NCBI GenBank assembly: GCA_964510955.1
Contig: CAZEDW010000029.1
Location: forward strand, 1-53,817
Reading direction: 5' to 3'
Length of the DNA: 53,817 nucleotides
Origin: JAFLCM01 sp964510955
GTDB lineage: Bacteria; Planctomycetota; Phycisphaerae; Phycisphaerales; UBA1924
Part shown: in pieces, positions 16,404 through 24,132 of the stretch
Position numbering within the stretch: position 1 is the stretch's first letter
How the letters are laid out: each line of letters begins with the position of its first letter
Made by a program: the position numbers and the translations under genes
The notes under the pieces: model-generated
What the model saw: only the letters and a program-made list of their open reading frames with translations
Database searches by the model: none
What the model was told of the DNA's origin: nothing

Positions 16404-16922
16404 TCATTCCGTGCCACGCGCCCCCTTGAAGAATGTAGCCCCCACGCCCAGCGCTTCCAGCAGCGCGTCCTCGGTCTGGTGCATCCGCTGGAAAGCGGCG
16501 TCGTCGTGGTCGTCAAAGCCCAGGCAGTGCAGCAAGGCGTGTACGCAGTAGAGCAGCAGTTCGCGCCGCGGGTCGTGCCCAAGCCCGGCGGCCTGACGCC
16601 GCGCCTCGTCCAGGCACACCATCACGTCGGCGTCCACCCGGTCCCCGGCGCCCAGCGAGAACGTCAGGACATCGGTGGTTCCCGGGATGCCCGAGTACTT
16701 CTCATGGGCGGCAGCCATCTCCGGGTCCGCCACGATCGCGACCCGCATGTCCCCCACTGCCCGGATCCGCTGCCCGGCCCGGCGAGACATGTCAGCAAGC
16801 CACTCCATATCCGCCGCCGGAACCTCGCGGGTGCGGTCGATCCAAACCACTTCAAGCCGGGTCCCGGGCGAAGGGTCGGTCTCCACCGGGTTGGTCTGTT
16901 TGGGTTCTGTCGGCACGTTCAT
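16404..16922 (-). CDS. ybeY: Endoribonuclease YbeY (rRNA maturation/quality control)
   Basis: 172 aa, ATG at 16922. Zn-dependent RNase involved in 16S rRNA 3' processing and ribosome quality control. The metal motif is HALLHCLGFDDHD, giving three His as in the family (H-x3-H-x6-H here, with an extra Asp before the last His). The preceding block GTTDVLTFSLG is the conserved T-D-V-L-S/T-F strand. The first 20 residues (TEPKQTNPVETDPSPG) look unstructured. It lies 72 bp upstream of the CorC-like gene on the same strand, so they are probably co-transcribed. Confidence 0.93.
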   Translation of the reverse strand: MNVPTEPKQTNPVETDPSPGTRLEVVWIDRTREVPAADMEWLADMSRRAGQRIRAVGDMRVAIVADPEMAAAHEKYSGIPGTTDVLTFSLGAGDRVDADVMVCLDEARRQAAGLGHDPRRELLLYCVHALLHCLGFDDHDDAAFQRMHQTEDALLEALGVGATFFKGARGTE

Positions 16923-17227
16923 CCAGCCACACTTCCCCTGAACGGAACACCCATTATCTCGGGGGAGCCCGAAGGATTCTAGAGGGACGGCAAACCCCGG
17001 GCTCCAGCCCTAGAGCTTCTCCTTTTCACCTCCACGTCCGAAAACTGATGGTGATCGGGGGCTGTATTCCGGCAGCTTCGGGTTCTCCACCAAAAGGAAG
17101 TCCCCGACCACCGCTTCAAGAGGCTGGAAACTGGGAGATCCGGCGGTAACTTGAGCGGACGTTGCGGTGCGGCGTTACTTCGAAACGCACCCACGAACTG
17201 CCAAGCCCAACTGAGCTCGAGACAACC
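16923..17227. other. Divergent intergenic region, no gene seen
   Basis: 305 bp between the starts of ybeY (minus) and the S74 protein gene (plus). It must carry promoters for both directions, but I see no convincing -35/-10 pair. I see no RNA gene or repeat. Confidence 0.5.
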
Positions 17228-18784
17228 ATGACGAACACGCCCCGAGTCGGCCGCATCATCGCCCTCCTCTGCCTCGGAGCGCTATCGCACAGCGCCTGGG
17301 CACAGTATGCCATCGTGTCTCAATCCCGGTCGGTGTCCGTTGATGACGGCGTCGGCAACCACTCGGCCGACGAAGCGCCCGGGCAGGGGGCCTACTCCAG
17401 GGTGATCACGTCGGGTGATGTCCTTACATCGCGGGCATCCCAGGATTCCATCGTCTCGTCGTCGGTCCTTGCCGGGTCCGGCTCAGCATCCCGCAGTTGG
17501 TTTTTCGGCTCGGCGAACAGCCTGTACCACGTCGTGTTCACCACGAGTACTCAGTTTGCGGTCGCGGTCAATGCCACGCTCAACGGTTCCAGCTTGACCC
17601 TGACCGGACCGGGCCTGAGCATGAGCACGACGGCCCCCGGTGGAACAACACTTGTCGTGCTTCAGGCGGGTCAGCAGTACACGCTCGATGTCTCGACCGC
17701 ACCACTCTGTTGCGCAAGCACCGCCTCGGCTTCCTGGGACTTTGCGATTCAGCCGATCGGCGATATGCCCGTCACGGCCATGACCTACCAGGGCCGGCTG
17801 ACCGATGCGAACGGGCAATCGTTCAACGGCGCCGCCGACGTTCGGTTCCGTCTGCTGGACGCCGCCAACAATCAGCTCGGCCAGACGGTCACCCGAACGA
17901 ATCTGCAGGTGCACTCCGGGCTGTTCACGACCGACGTGGATTTCGGCGTCATCCCCGGCTCGGCGCCGGTGTCGATCGAAATCGCGGCCCGTGTGCCCGC
18001 GGGAGCGGGGACGTACACGGTCCTTGCGCCCACGACGCCGCTGCGTGCCGCGCCGCTAGCAACCTTCGCCGGGGCGGCGAGCTTTGCTTCCGCGGCGTTG
18101 AGCGCAACGACCGCCCGTTCGTTGCTGAGTGACACGGCGTCGGCCCTGCAGGACAATCAGCTCCGCCTCCGCGACAAGGGCGACAGTGCGCACGGCCTTG
18201 GCTGGTTCGGCGGAAGCCAGACTTTCTTCGATTCAGGCCTCGCGCCGGACGGCCCGGTGCTCTGGGGCTTCAACAGTGGCGCGCTCGCGACGGTGACGGA
18301 CGGCGCTGCAAAGATCGCATTGCGCTGGGACACATCCGGGCACGTCGGCATCGGTACCGCGCCTTCGGCCAGCTATCTGCTGGAGCTGCCCGACATCGCC
18401 GGCCCCGGCGGGCAGGGGCGTGCCAACGCCTGGGTTACCTATTCCAGCCGCGAGTACAAGCGAAACATCGAGACGCTGACCGACCCGCTCGGTGCCGTGA
18501 TGCAACTCCGCGGGGTGTCGTTCGAGTGGGCCGCCCCGAATGCCGACGGCGGGCATACCCGCGACATCGGCTTCATCGCCGAGGAGGTCGCCCAGGTCTT
18601 GCCCCAACTGGTCACGCGCAATCCCGAAGGCAAGGCGACGGGCCTCGACTACGGCCGGATCGTGCCGGTGGCCGTCGAGGCGATCAAGCGCCAACAGTCG
18701 GAACTCGATGCGATCAAGTCGGAGAACGCGGAGCTCAGAGCGCGCCTTGACCGCCTTGAGGCCGCGATGCTGAAGGGCAGGTGA
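17228..18784 (+). CDS. Secreted protein with C-terminal S74 intramolecular chaperone domain
   Basis: 518 aa from the ATG at 17228 (MTNTPRVGR); the open frame upstream to 17162 lacks a better start. Signal peptide ends near SHSAWA-Q. The middle contains a typical MTYQGRLTDANGQSFNG block, seen in many secreted tail-fibre-like proteins, then a collar-like region. The C-terminal 110 residues are a Peptidase_S74 chaperone: SSREYKRNIETL (Ser five residues before Lys, as in the Ser-Lys self-cleavage dyad), RGVSFEWA, DIGFIAEEVAQVLPQLV, YGRIVPVAVEAIKRQQ. It ends in a coiled coil (LDAIKSENAELRARLDRLEA). Such domains fold trimeric fibres and are then released. Probably a trimeric surface fibre. Convergent with gmk. 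Confidence 0.85.
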   Translation: MTNTPRVGRIIALLCLGALSHSAWAQYAIVSQSRSVSVDDGVGNHSADEAPGQGAYSRVITSGDVLTSRASQDSIVSSSVLAGSGSASRSWFFGSANSLYHVVFTTSTQFAVAVNATLNGSSLTLTGPGLSMSTTAPGGTTLVVLQAGQQYTLDVSTAPLCCASTASASWDFAIQPIGDMPVTAMTYQGRLTDANGQSFNGAADVRFRLLDAANNQLGQTVTRTNLQVHSGLFTTDVDFGVIPGSAPVSIEIAARVPAGAGTYTVLAPTTPLRAAPLATFAGAASFASAALSATTARSLLSDTASALQDNQLRLRDKGDSAHGLGWFGGSQTFFDSGLAPDGPVLWGFNSGALATVTDGAAKIALRWDTSGHVGIGTAPSASYLLELPDIAGPGGQGRANAWVTYSSREYKRNIETLTDPLGAVMQLRGVSFEWAAPNADGGHTRDIGFIAEEVAQVLPQLVTRNPEGKATGLDYGRIVPVAVEAIKRQQSELDAIKSENAELRARLDRLEAAMLKGR

Positions 18785-18818
18785 ACGAACAAGACTGCGG
18801 GCGCGCGACGGGTGCCCT

Positions 18819-19427
18819 TCACCTGCGCCGCGCCGCGCGGGCTTCGTTCACCAGCTTGACAGCCTCGGCGATTGCCCGCTGGAGGTCGTCGTTCACAAGG
18901 AACGCATCGTACGCCCCGCAGCGCCTGGCCTCGGCGATTTCCTCTCGGGCCAGGTTGAAGCGGCGCTGAATGACTTCCTCCGGCTCGCGCTTGCGCGAGC
19001 GCAGGCGGGCCAGCAGCGCGTCCTCGCTGGGGGGCAGGACGAACATCGCGAACGCCGAGGGCATCAGCCGCTTGACGTTCTTGGCTCCCTGCACGTCGAT
19101 CTCCAGGATCATCAGCCGCCCGCGCGCGAGCTGGGCGTCGACGGGGGCGCGAAGCGTGCCGTAGTGGTTGCCGGCGTACACCGCGTGCTCCAGGAACTCC
19201 CCGGCGGCCACCCGTCGCTGGAACTCCTCGGTCCCGATGAAGTGGTAGTCCACGCCGTCAACATCCACGTCCGTGCGCGGGCGGGTGGTGGCCGAAACGG
19301 AGAACACGGCCCCGGGGATGGACCGCTCGATGGCACGGGTGATGGTCGTCTTCCCGACGCCCGACGGCCCCGAGATGATCAGGAGCATCCCGTTGTCGGT
19401 GTCGGTTGCGAGGCGATGGGGAGGCAT
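18819..19427 (-). CDS. gmk: Guanylate kinase
   Basis: About 202 aa from the ATG at 19427. Phosphorylates GMP to GDP with ATP. P-loop SGPSGVGKT at residues 19-27; SVSATTRPRTDVDVDGVDYHFI is the conserved GMP-binding block with its usual Arg and Tyr; EFLEHAVYAGNHYGT and LILEIDVQGA-type (MILEIDVQGAKNV) blocks follow. The frame is open further upstream but reads as low-complexity sequence. An internal ATG at 19388 (MLLIISGPSG) is the start most homologues would use, so the exact N-terminus is uncertain. No rpoZ or yicC neighbour is present. Confidence 0.95.
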   Translation of the reverse strand: MPPHRLATDTDNGMLLIISGPSGVGKTTITRAIERSIPGAVFSVSATTRPRTDVDVDGVDYHFIGTEEFQRRVAAGEFLEHAVYAGNHYGTLRAPVDAQLARGRLMILEIDVQGAKNVKRLMPSAFAMFVLPPSEDALLARLRSRKREPEEVIQRRFNLAREEIAEARRCGAYDAFLVNDDLQRAIAEAVKLVNEARAARRR

Positions 19428-19683
19428 GGGGGAAGGGACTGTAGCCGAGGGCCACTTCTTCAGGGGCCGCGATCCGGATCCGCCCCGGCTCGCTGCTTCG
19501 GTTGACTCCCCGTCCCCCGCCTGGTTCGCGCTACGGAGCGCACAAGCTCTCGCAGCGCCTGAACCCGCCGTCCGCCTCAGGGGGGAAGGCCGGTGCTCGG
19601 CGCGAGGAAACACACCTCGGCGCAGACACGTTCAAAGTCCCTGGTCGGCCATGGAACGTGCGAAACCGCTTCGCCACCCAGCC

Positions 19684-20424
19684 CTACGCCGCCTTCTTGC
19701 GCGAACCGGTCGCCCCCGCCGATCCCCCCGCCCCGGCGACGCCGGACACCAGCGCCGCCGTCTCGCGCTGATGGTGCAGGCCCAGCGCATCGGCCAGTTC
19801 CCGCGGGTCACCCAGCCCCAGCGCCTCAACAGCGCGTCGGCTAGCGCCCAGTTGCCACAGCACCACGGCGGTGTCGATCGCATCCAGCGGACGCGATGCC
19901 TCAGCCGCGGCGAACTCGCCCTCATCGGGGCCGGCTTCCGGCACTTCCGTTCGATCGAACAGCCCTGCGCGCTCGGAACCGCCGGCACTGCACCCCGCCC
20001 CCCAGCGCTCCGCCAGCCAGGCCAGCCCGCGGTCGACGCCGGCCACAACTCTGGCGTGCAGGCCCTCGGGCAGGAAGGTCATCCCGACTCGCGACCCCGG
20101 CAGGGCGGCGATCTGATCCAGGAGCAAAATCATCCCCGCGACAGCGCAGGCCGAAGCGGCGACCGAGCCGAAACCGCCGTGGGAGTCCTGCAAGCGCAAA
20201 AGCCGTTCAGCCAGTTCCGCCGCCGGCGGCTCGGGACGCCACGAAAGCTCCGTGACCCGGCGCAGTGCCAACCCCAGGGCCGAGGAGGCGAGTGCCGCGC
20301 CCGGCTCCGACAGGCGCAGCCTCGCCGACAGGGGCACCGGCCGTGCGTTCATCAGGACCTCGTTGAGGAGGCGATCGAACTCCTCAGCTTGGACAAGACG
20401 GGCGATTCGGAACTGGTTCAACAT
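19684..20424 (-). CDS. Protein with prenyltransferase/squalene-cyclase-like toroid repeats, unknown function
   Basis: 246 aa from the ATG at 20424 (MLNQFRIARLVQ). Two to three helical blocks resemble QW/alpha-alpha toroid units of terpene cyclases and protein prenyltransferases: LAERLLRLQDSHGGFGS followed by a small hydrophobic helix, VDRGLAWLAERWG, and LDAIDTAVVLWQLGA. The protein is far shorter than a cyclase and lacks any visible DxDD motif, so catalysis is doubtful. It may be a binding or scaffold protein. No signal peptide. The tail (GSAGATGSRKKAA) is low complexity. A near-consensus promoter lies about 78 bp upstream. The family assignment is tentative. Confidence 0.55.
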   Translation of the reverse strand: MLNQFRIARLVQAEEFDRLLNEVLMNARPVPLSARLRLSEPGAALASSALGLALRRVTELSWRPEPPAAELAERLLRLQDSHGGFGSVAASACAVAGMILLLDQIAALPGSRVGMTFLPEGLHARVVAGVDRGLAWLAERWGAGCSAGGSERAGLFDRTEVPEAGPDEGEFAAAEASRPLDAIDTAVVLWQLGASRRAVEALGLGDPRELADALGLHHQRETAALVSGVAGAGGSAGATGSRKKAA

Positions 20425-20501
20425 GGCGCCTCCGGTGCACCGCGACCCTGCACCCCCCACCGCGACCCACCGCCGTTCGTGGTTGGTGTATGTTCTATAG
20501 G

Positions 20502-20530
20502 ATTATGTTCGGTTGTTTGGTCTTTGTCAA
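20502..20530 (-). promoter_or_regulatory. Sigma70-type promoter for the toroid-repeat gene
   Basis: On the minus strand: TTGACA (20525-20530), 17-bp spacer, CATAAT (20502-20507). This is the best match to a vegetative promoter in the window and sits in an AT-rich island. The predicted transcription start is near 20494, giving a leader of about 70 nt. ATGTTC occurs twice on the plus strand (20490-20495 and 20504-20509), one copy overlapping the -10; it could be an operator, but that is speculative. Confidence 0.75.
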
Positions 20531-20655
20531 GAGATATTTTTGGAAAAAGTTTGGTATTCTTGGTACCCCCGCCACCCCACAGCCGTTCCGGGGTACCCTG
20601 TGCTTCCCCCGGCGGGTGCGATACCACCGCCGGACAACCCCGAAGGACTGCCGGT

Positions 20656-21519
20656 ATGAGCCAGATGCCCCAAGACGATTTCGCGCTGGAGTTCCAGCAG
20701 CCCCGCTCGAACACCCTCGGGCTGGTGGGGTTCATCCTGTCGTTCTGCTTATCGCCAATCGGGCTCATCCTGAGCCTGATCGGCTTGGGCAAGCCGCCAC
20801 GGGGGTTCGCGATCGCGGGGGTGGTGATCGGGCTGCTGGGGACGTGCGTGTGGATCGGCGGCGGGATGGTGATCTACATCGGGTACCAGGCGGTCATCCA
20901 AGCGCAGCAGGTGACGGAGCGCGTGGCCGCGGTGCAGGTCGCGCTGGCCGGCGCCAAGGGACCGGACGGGAAGTACCCGGCGGACCTCTCGTCGCTCAAC
21001 CTCGGCGCCAACAGCACCGACCCATGGGGCCACCCCTTCACCTACGAGCGCAGCCCAGATGGCCTGGGCTACCTGCTCAGCACGCCGGGCAAGGACGGGG
21101 TTGCTGACAACGGCGACGACCTTGAAGTGACCGCCGCCCTGAACAAGGAATGGGTAACGGGCATGGCGGCGATGTCTTTCACCGGCGGCCTGATCGGCAA
21201 TCTGGGACAGGGCCAGGCCGGCGCAGCGCTGCGGTGCTTCCGCAGCCTAATGAACTTCCAGGCGATGCTCGAGAGCGAGGTATCCGCGGGCAGGCCACTG
21301 CCCAAGAAGCTCGCCGACCTCCCCGGCGTCCCACCGAAGTTGCTCAACGACCCGTGGGGCACTCCCTACGTTTACACCGCGGCCGATGACAACAAGACGT
21401 TCATCCTGAAGTCCATCGGGCCCGATAAGCAGGCGGGCACACAGGACGACATCGACACCAACCAGATGCAGCGGCAGATCCACGCCGCCCGCAAGGGCAG
21501 CGTTGGCGGCACGCCGTGA
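20656..21519 (+). CDS. Membrane protein with DUF4190-like helices and two GspG-like C-terminal modules
   Basis: 287 aa, ATG at 20656 (MSQMPQDDF). Two hydrophobic segments (TLGLVGFILSFCLSPIGLILSLIGL and FAIAGVVIGLLGTCVWI, residues about 20-75) resemble DUF4190. Two modules follow that each read like the C-terminal part of type II secretion major pseudopilin GspG: DPWGHPFTYERSP...DGVADNGDD and DPWGTPYVYTAAD...GPDKQAGTQDD. In GspG this loop binds Ca. There is no prepilin cleavage motif, so this is not a pilin. The function is unknown. It is divergent from the toroid gene. Confidence 0.75.
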   Translation: MSQMPQDDFALEFQQPRSNTLGLVGFILSFCLSPIGLILSLIGLGKPPRGFAIAGVVIGLLGTCVWIGGGMVIYIGYQAVIQAQQVTERVAAVQVALAGAKGPDGKYPADLSSLNLGANSTDPWGHPFTYERSPDGLGYLLSTPGKDGVADNGDDLEVTAALNKEWVTGMAAMSFTGGLIGNLGQGQAGAALRCFRSLMNFQAMLESEVSAGRPLPKKLADLPGVPPKLLNDPWGTPYVYTAADDNKTFILKSIGPDKQAGTQDDIDTNQMQRQIHAARKGSVGGTP

Positions 21520-21666
21520 TGCCGTCGCGGGCCGGTGCGACACTGTTTCTGCGTTGACGGCGGGCGAACTTCGGCCAATCCGCCGGGAAGGCTTGTCTCA
21601 CGCCGAGCCGTCGGCGAAACTAGACTGAGGTCGGCGCGGCGGTGGGCCGCGCCGCAGTGAGGATTC

Positions 21667-22638
21667 GTGGTGGCAGGACGATCAACGATCATCCCGGTTA
21701 TGTCCGTCGTAACCGCGGCGTGGTGCGTCGGGCTCGTCGCGACCCCCGCCGTGGCCGGCGAGCCGGCCAAGACCCTGCAGCAGCAGGCCCGCGCCGCGCC
21801 CGCCGGGGCCCTGGCCTCAACGGCGCCGCCACCTTCCTCGCCCACTGCTTTCGCGAAGCCGAGCCAGCCTGCGCACCCCCCGGAGGCAGTGCGAGTCGAG
21901 CGCGTGCCCATCCTGATGTACCACCACGTCCAGGAGCTGACGGGCGAGCCGGGGGCCGTCTGGCTTCGGTACACGGTTTCGCCCACCCAGTTCGCGGCCC
22001 AGCTCGACTGGCTCTCGGCGCACGGCTTCCAGACCATCACCACGTCGGAACTCGTCGGAGCGCTCAGGGGCGGCGCCGAGCTGCCGACCAAACCCGTGGC
22101 GCTGACCTTCGACGACGGCTGGGAGTGCTGCCACAGCGTGGTGCTGCCGATGCTGAGGGCGCGGCACATGACCGCGAGCTTTTTCGTCTACCCCTCGGGC
22201 ATCGGCGCGCCGGGCTACCTGTCCTGGAAACAGCTCCGCGAGCTGTGCGACGCCGGGATGGAGATCGGGGCCCACTCGATGAGCCACCCCAGCCTCGCCG
22301 CGATCGCGCCGGAGCAGGCCAACGCGGAGATCACCGTGTGCCGCGACGTGCTGCGCCAGAACCTCGGCGTGGCGCCGAGCGTCTTCGCCTACCCCTTCGG
22401 CGAGTATCACCCCGGCACCTGCGAGATGGTGCAACGCGCGGGCTACGCCGGCGCCCTGACCACCGACCCCGGCGTCGACCAGCGCTCGGACGACCTGCTG
22501 AGGCTCAAGCGGGTGCTGGTGGAGTACCCGGACAAAGTGGAGCGATTTGCCGCAGTGGTGGAGCCGCCCGTGAAGACCGACATCCGCCCGGCGACCAAGG
22601 TGGCCAAGCAGGGCGAACCGAAGAAGCCGGCGGGGTGA
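21667..22638 (+). CDS. Secreted polysaccharide deacetylase (NodB/CE4 family)
   Basis: 323 aa, GTG start at 21667. Export signal in the first 30 residues (VVTAAWCVGLVATPAVAG), then a Pro/Ala linker. The NodB domain starts at VPILMYHHV. It has motif 1 TFDDGW (catalytic base Asp and metal Asp), motif 2 HSMSHPSL (H-S-x-x-H-P metal ligands), and motif 3 AYPFGEY. These enzymes remove N- or O-acetyl groups from chitin-like, peptidoglycan or exopolysaccharide substrates; the substrate here cannot be read from sequence. A possible -10 (TAGACT) lies at 21621-21626, without a clear -35. Confidence 0.92.
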   Translation: MVAGRSTIIPVMSVVTAAWCVGLVATPAVAGEPAKTLQQQARAAPAGALASTAPPPSSPTAFAKPSQPAHPPEAVRVERVPILMYHHVQELTGEPGAVWLRYTVSPTQFAAQLDWLSAHGFQTITTSELVGALRGGAELPTKPVALTFDDGWECCHSVVLPMLRARHMTASFFVYPSGIGAPGYLSWKQLRELCDAGMEIGAHSMSHPSLAAIAPEQANAEITVCRDVLRQNLGVAPSVFAYPFGEYHPGTCEMVQRAGYAGALTTDPGVDQRSDDLLRLKRVLVEYPDKVERFAAVVEPPVKTDIRPATKVAKQGEPKKPAG

Positions 22639-22772
22639 AACCGCGAGACTGATCGCGGGCGTCTGCGGGTGCGCGATCACGCCTTCGCCCGCGGCCCCAC
22701 CAACAGGAAGCTCAACCGCCCCGGCCTTCGGACCTCGGGGCGGCTGTGCTGCCGAGGAATCGAGGCCTCCGC

Positions 22773-23909
22773 CTATGGCGCGCTGGTCTCGCAGCCGTTG
22801 GCGAACTGCCCGTCGGCGTTGATCCAGCCGGCCTGGCAGCCGGTGATCACGCACGCCCCGCCGGAGCATCCGACGCTGACGACGTGGGGGCCGGGAGTGC
22901 AGACGACGCCGCAGGCGCCGCAGTTGGTGGTGCTGGTGTTGATGTTCGTCTCGCAGCCGTCGCTGAAGCTGTTGTTGCAGTCCCGGAAGCCGGGGTTGCA
23001 GCTCGCGATGACGCACTGGCCGTTGGTGCAGCCGCCGACGCCGTTGGCGACGAAGCAGGGCAGGCCGCAGACGCCGCAGTTGTTGGGGTCGCCGTTGAGG
23101 AACTTCTCGCACCCGTCGGCGTAGAGCCCGTTGCAATCGGAGAAACCCGCGTTACAGCCGAGGATGAAGCACTGGCCGTTCGAGCAGCCGGGGGTTCCGT
23201 TCGCGACGGTGCAGACGTTCCCGCACGTGCCGCAGTTCGAGACACTCGACGTCGTGGCCACCTCGCAGCCGTCAGAAGGGTCGCCGTTGCAATCCACCCA
23301 GGGCGCGATGCAGGAGTATTGGCAGATGAGGTTGACGCAAGCGACCGTCATGTGCGGTCGCGCCGGACAGTTCGCGGCGGAGGCGCAGTTCAACGCGGTG
23401 TCGCAGGCGTCGCCGATGCCGTCGTGATCGAAATCGGCCTGTGACGGGTTGGCGATCGACGGGCAGTTGTCGCAGTCATCGCCGACACCGTCGGCGTCGC
23501 TGTCGATCTGAGAGGCGTTGATGACGAATGGGCAGTTGTCGCAGGCGTCGCCGCGCCCGTCGCCGTCGGCGTCGGCCTGGTTGCTGTTGGCGACGGTCGG
23601 GCAGTTGTCGAGGTTGTCGGGGACGCCGTCCCCATCGGTATCCGCGCAGATGATGCCGAATCGCCCGAGTACGATTGCGAGGTCGGCGGTGTTGACCCGG
23701 CAGTCGCCATTCAGATCACCGAGGCAGCCGATGCAGGCGACACGCCCAGGGTCCGCCGGCGCAACGGCGCCGGGATTGAGCGCGTCGGTCGCGCGGGCGG
23801 CGAGCGCCTGGTCGGCGCGGGCGGCGGGGTCCGGCGCTCCGGCGCGCGACAACACGACAACCGTCGCGACGCCGAGCAGGTAGGCGGTGACGAGGCGGGC
23901 GAGCTTCAT
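22773..23909 (-). CDS. Secreted dockerin / TSP3 / Cys-rich repeat protein A
   Basis: 378 aa; GGGAGG 7 nt before the ATG at 23909. In order: a signal anchor (LVTAYLLGVATVVVLS), a dockerin-like Ca loop (LGDLNGDCRVNTADLAIVLG), three thrombospondin type 3 repeats (DTDGDGVPDNLDNCP and two more), then three full and one partial Cys-rich repeat. Each repeat follows the pattern C-xNGxC-x(3-4)-C-xxGFxDCN-x(5-6)-DGCE-x(8-10)-NCGxCGxxC. Such Cys-rich repeats also occur in myxobacterial surface proteins. Ca binding and dense disulfides indicate an extracellular, rod-like protein. It ends in GCQAGWINADGQFANGCE, almost the same as protein B. The specific role is unknown. Confidence 0.85.
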   Translation of the reverse strand: MKLARLVTAYLLGVATVVVLSRAGAPDPAARADQALAARATDALNPGAVAPADPGRVACIGCLGDLNGDCRVNTADLAIVLGRFGIICADTDGDGVPDNLDNCPTVANSNQADADGDGRGDACDNCPFVINASQIDSDADGVGDDCDNCPSIANPSQADFDHDGIGDACDTALNCASAANCPARPHMTVACVNLICQYSCIAPWVDCNGDPSDGCEVATTSSVSNCGTCGNVCTVANGTPGCSNGQCFILGCNAGFSDCNGLYADGCEKFLNGDPNNCGVCGLPCFVANGVGGCTNGQCVIASCNPGFRDCNNSFSDGCETNINTSTTNCGACGVVCTPGPHVVSVGCSGGACVITGCQAGWINADGQFANGCETSAP

Positions 23910-24040
23910 ATGAGAACCTCCCATGAACCCGGCCGGAATACCCGGGACGCCCCCATCGTCGCGCGCGGAACCGCGTTGTCAAGGCAGAACTCGACGGCAA
24001 CGGCGCCCCGCGCACCGAAAACCGCCGGTCGGAAGCCGAA

Positions 24041-24077
24041 CAAAGAAACAGACCCGAGCCCCCAGGGCCCGGGTCTG
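24041..24077 (-). terminator. Intrinsic terminator after protein B gene
   Basis: On the minus strand: CAGACCCGGGCCC, short loop, GGGCTCGGGTCTG (one mismatch), then TTTCTTTG. It lies 56 bp past the stop of the upstream gene and separates genes A and B, so the cluster is not one simple operon. Confidence 0.75.
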
Positions 24078-24132
24078 CGTTGGGAAACTAAGATGACGCC
24101 GGGGCCGCGAGCAGGCTCCCGGCGCTCAGCGG

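Noticed and set aside
17228..18784. Prophage tail-fibre region
   Set aside because: Only the S74 domain recalls phages. The protein has a Sec signal, and the neighbouring genes are ybeY and gmk; no integrase, capsid or other phage gene is visible in the window.
20490..20509. SOS (LexA) box over the promoter of the toroid-repeat gene
   Set aside because: The two GTTC words are direct repeats separated by 11 bp and do not match the known GTTC-N7-GTTC or inverted GAAC-N4-GTTC spacing.
21817..23136. 439-codon minus-strand frame
   Set aside because: It spans the end of protein A and the deacetylase in the wrong frames and reads as an Arg/Gln/Leu-rich shadow.
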